From Polydactylus sextarius (taxonomy: Eukaryota; Chordata; Actinopteri; Polynemidae): 64,000 nucleotides of DNA. The DNA is taken from assembly GCA_016801845.1 (NCBI GenBank), contig CM028928.1, positions 8,452,327 through 8,516,326 of the forward strand, in the 5' to 3' direction. Positions 56,201 to 64,000 of the stretch are shown here, piece by piece. How positions within the stretch are numbered: position 1 is the first letter of the stretch; every line of letters starts with the position of its first letter. A program made the position numbers and the translations under genes. Under the pieces are notes generated by a model that searched no databases, had not been told where the DNA came from, and saw only the letters and a program-made list of their open reading frames with translations.

Positions 56201-59013
56201 TCTTGTTTTGTTTCTTGCACCGAAAGCTCAGATAATCGGCTCCTTTAAAAAACATGAAGGACAAAGAGGGACAGATCTAGTACAGATTCATTTTCACAAT
56301 TTCTTCTCATATTCATGTTTCATATTCAGCCCTCCTCCTCTCCTACCTTGAGATCGTATTTTTTATACACAGAAAGGCGATGGGAGAAGACGTTGCGTGT
56401 GACAATCATGTAGGTCTCATCTCCGTCCACGGTGAGCCGGTACATCCCCAGAAACTGAGGCAGAAGTGTGTTGCCATGGCACTCCACAATGAACTACCAA
56501 AAGACAATGAGGAATATGAATTTATGGCCCCTTTGTAGCTACAATAGGTAATTGATATTTAGATTTGGGAAAAGACTATAAGGCTTATAAAACAGAGCAG
56601 GATCCCTTAATTACTTTGAATGAGTTAGACTTGTGTGCCGTGGGCCTTTGTCACTTTCGCTGCAGGAAGATATTAAAATTCTGTACATGTGATTGTGTAC
56701 ACAAGTTCCTTCAGAGAATATAACAATGTCTCTGAAGTCTACGGAGAAAAGAGTTTATATCAGAAAAGGTATTTAGTCAAACAATCTCTTTCCACACACA
56801 CACCACCCACGTACACACACACGCTTTTAGAAAGCCTTTATCATAGAGGGATCAAAGTTTACATTTAGATATGTCATAGTAGGATAAGCTGCTATCACCT
56901 GATGGTATTTCTTTAGAATGTTGTGCATTTCAGCCACGTCCTCGCTGCTGATGGTCTTGATGACGTAGCGTTTGTCATAAGAAGTGTGAAAACGGGCTCC
57001 GCTCCGTCCCTGAGCCTCACTGTTCAAGGGAGCACTGCGTGTCAGAGAGTTCTGCAAATATACAGGGCAAAGACAGAGAGGAAATAAGAACTAGGTTTAT
57101 CAGGATGTACAGGTTGAAATGTCACAACTCTGGCCTCTTTACTTTTTGACGACACTTGCAAATGCATTATTTGCACAGCCTTCGGAGAACTTTCCTCACT
57201 AAATACAGAAAATATGTTTGAAAAGAGTCAACACCCATATTGACCTCTAACCTTTAAAAAGCTGACAGTGAAATTTTAAACAGTTACCAGAGGCACTTTT
57301 CCACTGTATTTGGGCGAAGCTCAGAGCATGCCCTAGCTCTACCTTCTTTGTGTCTGACCACGTCCCAGTCTCCCCTCTACACATATGGGTTTCTGACCCC
57401 CTACGCCTGCTGCCTGTCCAAAGCTACACACAGACACAAACAGCTGCTGTCCAGACTTTGTAGCTCAAAAGTAACATGATCCAACACCCCTGGCTCAATG
57501 CCTCATTCGCCAAGAATTCCCGATGCCCTTAGTTTCCTCTCCACTCCACAACTCATAGCATCAATCTTTGTATTGCAAAGTAAGAAGCAACCTTTGAGGT
57601 ACAAGCTAAACAGTTGTTAAGATGCACTTCTTTCTTGTATTTTGGCCCAAAAATGGTTCCAGTCTTGTTACTGGAGGTTCCTGAAAACATTAACACTGAG
57701 AAGGCCACCTATAGTCCAGGTCCTGGTGGAACATTGATGTGGTTTGCATTACAGGCTGAAAATGTTTAAGAGGCCCTTTGCCGGAGGCCGACATAGATGA
57801 AAAGCTTTCAAAGTGATATAATGTTTTTTGTTTTAGTTGGTCATTTTCCCCACCGTGTATCTATTATGATGTCGGGGAAAAAGGTTAATCTGTTTGCACT
57901 TCAGTTACCAAACCAAAACTTAATTTAATACCGCTCGCATTGCTCATTAAAACTAATGGTTACTGCTGCGTGCCATCAAAAGAGCAGGCTCTCAGCTGGT
58001 GGTACCCATTGACTGTAATGAGGAATATTACCAGTGTAATTAGAAATTATGCCAAAGGGTTGGGTTTTAGAGCAAGGTCAAAAAGAAAGAAAATGGACAA
58101 ACTAATAAACCTTTTGACCACAATGTGACTAGTGCCTCATGTAATAAAGAAGTTTAATGTTGAGAATGTCACAACGTTCCTTTGCGCTGGCCAGTGTCTT
58201 AACACCCCTGACTGCCCACTAGCTGCAGCCAGCTGAACCCTAACGTAAACATGCGAGAAGGACAGCTGCACCGAGCTGGGACACAATGACCTCCAAATAC
58301 TGCCAACTCGCTGACTGCACTGGGAATGGGGATTTACTAGGAAAGAGTGGAAAATAAAGGAAGACAAGGAGTGGGCTGAAACAAAAGAGGGAAAGGAAAA
58401 AGTGCAACAGAGCAATATTTTCCTAGTTAAGACTGTGATCAAATGTGTTTTGGAATAGTTACAAGTGTTTCCTTTGGTGAGCTTGCAGAACTAGTTGTGG
58501 TTATTGCTACTGTACTGCCTATAAAACTATGGGATTGTCTACAGCAGCTGGCAAATTTACACCGATCCAGTTGTACAAAGATAGAGGAAATGAGGCATTT
58601 GACCCAGAAAAAGTAGTAGTGTTGCTGTGTTTGTTGCATGCTTTCATACCAAGAAGTCCTGATCATCGATTCCAAACCTCTCTCTGAGGTTTCGAAACAC
58701 CAGAGGGCAGTACTCTTTGAACTTGAAATGGCTGGGCATGTTCTCCCTGTGTACACACACACATACCAGACAATACATTTTGAAGGATGCTGTAGGTACT
58801 GAAGAATAAAAAAAAAATGACATAAAATGTAAATTTTCACCGTCTTATTTTTTGTGAAATAGCATCAGTGTAAATAATAAACTATCATTAAAAAATATAC
58901 TGAAAATGATCTTACTTGTTGAAGAGGTGGTTGTCCACTTTGATCTTAGAATAGGCCTTGAAGTCATCTGGCATGAGCATGATGGGAATCTGAACATGGC
59001 TTAACTCATTTAT
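47232..59013 (-). CDS. pip4k2a: phosphatidylinositol 5-phosphate 4-kinase type-2 alpha, exons 2-10 (5' partial)
   Basis: PIP4K2A phosphorylates PI5P on the 4-position to PI(4,5)P2 in cytosol, nucleus and on endolysosomes. Minus-strand exons: 59013-58916, 58746-58650, 57051-56899, 56493-56347, 55794-55756, 48472-48359, 48072-47832, 47535-47432 and 47312-47232. They join in frame to 357 aa; human is 406, so exon 1 (about 48 residues) lies past 64000. In full-length numbering the ATP-binding lysine is K145 in YVIKTI. LKGSTVAREASDKEK and LMDYSLLVGIHD are the kinase core. An acidic insert (EEVESEDNEAEEEGESDG) and IDVYAIK follow. The activation loop has GAGAEISTVNPEQYS, whose Ala is the type II specificity residue. 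It ends FYDFITTILS. A candidate extra exon lies in the 7.3-kb intron between exons 6 and 7. Confidence 0.96.
47700..47714 (+). promoter_or_regulatory. CTCF-like motif in pip4k2a intron 8
   Basis: CCAGTAGGGGGAGCT fits the CTCF core CCASYAGRKGGCRS except for one A in place of C. Confidence 0.3.
48473..55755 (-). other. pip4k2a intron 6
   Basis: 7.3 kb between exons 6 and 7. It holds a candidate cassette exon at 52126-52230, CA tracts near 54707-54730, and poly(A/T) runs. The part 48900-49250 is non-repetitive and may be regulatory. No other gene was recognised. Confidence 0.6.
52126..52230 (-). CDS. candidate cassette exon of pip4k2a (105 nt, 35 aa)
   Basis: On the minus strand a pyrimidine-rich tract of about 90 bases (plus-strand 52234-52320) leads to TTTTTCTAGCAG. 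An open frame follows, starting PPPPEDVPPRPKSG, continuing NVQQRLQTLRIAT and ending RFYCAMKH, then the donor CAC/GTAAGAG. The length is a multiple of three. The stop-free frame is phase 0, the same phase as exon 6 (ends ASDKEK) and exon 7 (begins AKELPT), so inclusion would add 35 residues in frame. I do not recognise the peptide, and it is not in the human protein known to me. It could instead be an exon of a nested minus-strand transcript, or chance. Confidence 0.45.
58697..58710 (+). promoter_or_regulatory. exonic CTCF-like motif in pip4k2a exon 3
   Basis: ACACCAGAGGGCAG matches the CTCF core at 13 of 14 positions, inside coding sequence for the EYCPLVFRNL segment. Confidence 0.3.
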
Positions 59014-62000
59014 CTGCAGAAAAAAAAAAAAAAAAAAACACAGGAATGAAGATGAGGTCAATGACTCATCTAGAAAAACAAATCCCGTCTAAACTATGTC
59101 AGTATAATCACATCACATTAAAAACTGGAAGTATAACAATCTTGAGGAAATGAATAAATTACTGAATGAATAGTGACAAAACTATGACAAAGATTGATGT
59201 TAATTACTACTGACAGACATAATTGGAAGGTCTGCTGGGTCAACTCTGAGAGGAATCCCTATAAATGTCTGGTTGTGGAGTTTTCCAACCGCTGCTCAAC
59301 ACCACTATTTTGACCAAAACACAAAACAGCAGTTTTCTCTATATTTCCTATGACATCTTAGCAACTCACACATGTCAACACAGGACTGCTGTTATGAACC
59401 ACATGCTAGCTTTATGCTTCACACCTCAACTCATGTCACCTTTTTCAATGTATAATACAATCACTGAACATACACTGAAGCCACTAAAGGGTCAGTGTAT
59501 GTTAAAACTTCAAGTCCTTGTTGCACAAAATCTATTAATATCACTTTTCCCTGTTAACCATCTCCCATAACTGAGTAAAGTGTGGTGCGTTGCTTTAAGG
59601 ATATAACATGTACAATAGGTGAAAGGATGAAAGGATGAACCACCTGGTAGGGACCCAGAGTGGTTAAATATCCCAAATATAACCCGTGGTTTCACCACAC
59701 AACCCATGGTAAGTACCAATTTGTTGATCTCATACGGTTTTAACCAAATGGAAATCCTGAATGTACTAGGGAAACACAAGTTTGAATGGAAATATAAATT
59801 GCAGATCGCCTTCTCTACCTTCAAGGAGCCAGCTGTCTCCTGTCTGTTCAGGGTTTTTTTGCAGGGTTGTACCACAAGGCCTGAAAACAACTCTAGGTGA
59901 AGTACTCGACCAGTTTCCAGATAAGATTTTCAGGGTAATGTAGCTACAGGGTTGGGGTATAATAACTGTAGGTGACAGACAAGAGGAAATTTTGCACAGG
60001 CAGAAATGCTAAAGCATTAAGGTGTTCGAAGTGGGAGGCTTGTAAGTGAGAAGAGTGAGAGAAAACAGATGACGTGTAGGCTATTTATGTGTGAAATTAA
60101 GTTTTATGTAAATCCCGCAGAAAGATTATTGTAATATCACACAGTCTGTTCTATTTTGTGTGTTTGATGATTTAAGAGCTGAAACTCTTCTGTGCGTGAT
60201 GACATGTCTCTTTATGTCTGTGATGAAAAGAAATTTTAAATCAATAGATGAATCAAGTGAGGAGCACTCATCTATTCAGGGCTGACATCTTGCTCGCTTT
60301 TAGGATAAATTGCATGTCACAAACAAATCAGGACTTGACAAAAATTCCTCTCAAGGAAATAACTTGTAGTTTCAAGCATCATGTAGCATATTTGAATCTT
60401 GTGTGTAACAAGATGAGTTAAGACTCATGAGTGAGTCTTCAATTGTTTTTTTTTTTTTTTTTTTAGCTATCACAGATATTCACTAAAATGCCAAATTACA
60501 GGAGACTTGAATAAAGCGCAGGGCTTCAAACACATAAGGTATATTTCAGGAATTTCCATTTGGAAGTGGCCTTGCTTCGCACTGTGGTAATATACAGACC
60601 TGACATTTGTTATGACTCAGTAGCAGCTTGATACACATATGATGGGTGTGTGTGTGCTTACGTATTTGTTGTTGGCTCCAGGCAGGAGTGCTGGCAGGTT
60701 GCTTTAGAATCTATTAATAACCTGTCATTCCACAAATCACACTTGTAATGCAGGTGCGCTGAATAAACTCAAAATACACAAACTCTGATTGACGGTAACA
60801 CTAATCACAAAATGAATGCGTGCCCTCTACAGTTGAAAAGGTGACATACTATGCTGCTGACAGCTAAGACTACGTGATGAGTTGGTGGATATCATATTCT
60901 AGCCACAACCTTCCAAGAGATAGCCAATATTTTTTTTTTTTCCATCATTTGAGATTCTATAGCTCTGTGATACTGGAGCAGAGATACAGCAGATGGCCTC
61001 AGCATGAGTGACCCATGAAAACATTTGGCATACTTCAGGTGGTCATTAAGAGGTGTGCTTTTTAAGATCCTATACCTCATCTTTTACTTGTTTTTGGTAC
61101 ACAACAACAAGATCCGGCAACATATTATGATTTTATAGATATATAAAAAACATTATATGTTGTGTTGCCCTCTAGCAGGAGACAATAACAACATGACACA
61201 CAAGAACAGAATCCAGATTATCTCAACACATTCAGCAAAATATGTTTGATAATTCCAGTATGAAACTCCCTTCTCAGTCATCCATTCAACAGAGGGTTCC
61301 CGAAGTCTATTAGTCCATTCAATATCTGGATTAAACCTTAAGTGAGTCCATGAATGTAAAATTCAGAAGAGTAGTAAATGTTTTCAATTTAACTGTGGAT
61401 TTTTGTCAGAGAGAGACTTGGGTTTACCAGAGTGACTGCGCTTTTTAATTGTATGTTTACAGCCAGCTTATGCCAACCCATCTTTTATACTAGTTGAGTT
61501 TGGCATAACTTGACTTTTTCTGATAGGAGATTTTTTCAGCCAATCCCCTCTGCCAACATACTAGCGATTTACTGCCAGCTCTTGTCTTGGGTATTGAGTG
61601 TGTGTTGTTTGTACTTTTAAAAGTAGGCTTGTTCAATCTGCTTTACTAGCAGGCTGCCAACAAACAGTACTTACAGAACAAGATTGATACTATTTTCAAT
61701 ACAAAACACTATCAATCCCACACTGGGACTATTAACGTTATCAATTTAACAATTATTTCTGGGGTAATTATAGCGCTGCCATCTCCTTTATGAGTGGCGA
61801 AGCACAAAAAAATGACATCAATCACATGACAAAACAGAAAATCATAGAACACTTGACCGCTGGGAAAGACCAAAGGCTGTTTGGGGAACTAGTTTCAGAT
61901 TTCAAACTGAAAAATTCACTCACATGAGTCGATGTCTTATGAGCTGTTGAGCAACCTTTTATGTTAAACCTCTATCTCAAAATATAGTGGTTAAGCCACA

Positions 62001-64000
62001 GCAGTATACTAATTATAGAAGCCATGGGATCAAGTGTTGTGTAGTGTTGCAAGGTCAAGCTAAGATAAGAGTAATGCCTAGATTCTCATTATCTCGATCA
62101 TTTTTTTTTTCCTTCAGTGAATACAATGTGCATAAAAACAGAACTCTGACCTACTGGCATGACTGGTCAAATGTAAAACAAATCTTTCTGCTGAAGTCTG
62201 CAGAATGTTATACAATGATGTGCAAAGGTCTGCGTTTGTATGCTCGCCCAACTTTGGCTTTAACCAGCTCAGCAAACATGCACTCATTGAGCACAGTAGC
62301 ATCTCAAGCATCTATTTGCTTTGGCTACGACACTGTTGTCTTTCTAAAGGTGAGAGCTGCAACTCTAACTGAATACCTCAGCACTTTGAACGTTGTCTAG
62401 GATTATCCTAAGCTATTGTAAGCCAAAGAAGAGGAATGAAAGGATGGATGAGAATGTAGCATTACGGTGCATCATTAATAGAAGTAGGATTAACAACAGA
62501 AGAGTATTTGCAAGAGGGAGACCTTTGAGATAAAGACAGAGATAAAACACATCTGGAAAAAAGAGAACAAAGTGAATCTCCAGAGAGAAGACTGGATGGA
62601 AAAATACAGAAATGAGGGCATAAGGAAGATGGAATGATCAGAGGATCCAAGTCCACCGATGCCATATCCGTGTATGTTTTATTGCCCTGGTGTGTTAGGC
62701 ACAGACGTCACCATGACACTATAGCACAGATGCATTTTGGGTACTCAGTGGGGAGATGTCGCCCAATCAACAAAGCTGCGTTTCACACACGAGGAGGGAC
62801 AATGCCAGATCTTACCAAGCACAAATACACATCTGTGAGGACACTTGTGCACTGAGTGTTTCTGCAATGCACCACGATAAAAACTGATACACACGCGTGA
62901 ACACATGCAAATTGTTACATAAATATAATACGTCTCGTGAGTAGGCCCAGAATACAAATATACATACACCCCGAACTAAACGATTGCACTTTTTTTTTGC
63001 AGGGTAACTCTTTTACTGTAAGAGAGTACAGGAGCATATGTTGCAATGATTATTTTAACCTATTTTCACAAAGAATGCTTTTAAGAGTAACTACAATGTA
63101 CCAAATTTTGGTTCAGTTAGTACGCACAGCTGATATTTAACATGGTGCTGTTGCTCTAGTGCTAAACATTTTTGCTGGTGCCTACAGCCAGGTGCAGCTA
63201 ATCCCGTACATTGACCTGACCGTCCCTTTGAGCGGCTAATCCACTTTAAATAACTTGTGTAGCGCTCCCATTTTATCTGTTTGAGTCTTGCAATAGTTTC
63301 TATCTTAATCATTGTATAGCTTAAATGCTTTGTTTAATCACATGCATCCAGGAGGCCTACATCTTGCTCATCTTCCTGCAGCTATCAAACTTGCAGACAA
63401 ATTTCACACCACCGCTTCCTGTTTGTCTCCATGGTGATAAAGACTGGTTTTCCGGCCCAGAGTGAAGCAAGTGTGTGCCGTTTCTCCATTGGACAGGAAG
63501 CTGGTGAAAAGAGCGTGCTCTGTCAGCAGCATGGCAAAGTGTTAACTCTCTGAATGATCAGATGATCTTAGCAGATGACAGCTCTCTAATGGAGTTGAAA
63601 GTACACAGATTATAACACCTTTGTACAAAAGTCTCTCTCATAATACAAGGGACTGTGTCATTTTGAAAGTGTGAAATATAAAAGGGTAATGAAAAAATAA
63701 GAGCACAGGGAAGCCTCTCTCAAAGTTAAAAATGAAAGAAGCAAGCCTCATCAGGTATGCCATCAGGTTTCGTAGCCTGGAGGGAAACATTTGACAGTGA
63801 AAAGGAAAGTTATCTCTATCATCTGTTTTATCATGTTTGCTCAATAACTTTTAAGCTTCATCTAAAATGTGTTCCTCATATCAAAAGTCATTGTTGTCAT
63901 GTAGCAATTCTGTCAAGTTCCTGAAATGAATCATCGTTTTTGGGCAAAGGTCAACGACCGCATATTTTGCCACCCATTACACAGAGAGGCTTAAATATTA
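59014..64000 (-). other. pip4k2a intron 1 (partial)
   Basis: Sequence upstream of exon 2 to the window edge. The expected first exon, with a WGVNHS-like end, is not present, which fits the very long first intron of this gene in vertebrates. Mostly unique AT-rich DNA; 60840-61085 and 62460-62840 are free of simple repeats. No other gene seen. Confidence 0.6.

Noticed and set aside
57940..58128. 62-codon plus-strand frame inside a pip4k2a intron
   Set aside because: No splice sites, no homology; length expected by chance in AT-rich DNA.
61165..61178. CTCF-like TTGCCCTCTAGCAG in pip4k2a intron 1
   Set aside because: Three mismatches to the core on the minus strand; too weak to list.

Overview
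The window is nuclear DNA from a ray-finned fish, most likely a teleost. It is AT-rich, full of CA/TG, TCTA and AAT microsatellites and poly(A/T) runs, and carries spliced genes with short introns and GT-AG junctions. The species cannot be read from the sequence; the compact introns suggest a percomorph-like teleost (inference).

Four conserved vertebrate protein genes were reassembled exon by exon, and all junctions keep the reading frame. They are commd3 (+, 18698-22302, 8 exons, 193 aa), bmi1 (+, coding 28341-32632 with a non-coding first exon ending at 24124, 345 aa), spag6 (+, 35753-40457, 11 exons, 507 aa) and pip4k2a (-, 47232-59013, exons 2-10, with exon 1 beyond the right edge). Order and orientation match the human 10p12 block COMMD3-BMI1-SPAG6-PIP4K2A, including the tail-to-tail spag6/pip4k2a pair. 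The four have unrelated jobs: COMMD complex and copper/NF-kB trafficking, Polycomb PRC1 core, axonemal central pair, and PI5P 4-kinase. They are neighbours by old synteny rather than by pathway.

Region by region: 1-18450 is gene-free, with microsatellites, a dispersed fish repeat, several non-repetitive stretches with dense transcription-factor-like motifs, and a decayed LINE fragment. 18450-22550 is commd3. 22550-24000 is a short intergenic gap and the GC-rich bmi1 promoter. 24000-33725 is bmi1. 33725-35750 is AT-rich intergenic sequence ending in the spag6 promoter, which has an RFX X-box-like motif. 35750-40690 is spag6. 40690-42500 is intergenic with a strong CTCF motif. 42500-47231 is the probable long pip4k2a 3'UTR. 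47232-64000 is pip4k2a exons and large introns.

The most notable observations are two. (1) An unannotated, phase-0, stop-free 105-nt candidate cassette exon lies on the minus strand inside pip4k2a intron 6, with a long pyrimidine tract and a good donor. (2) A set of spag6 introns have (AC)n at the 5' splice site and (GT)n at the 3' splice site, including a 100-nt TG run that sits where the polypyrimidine tract should be. This is the arrangement proposed to let intron ends pair with each other in fish.
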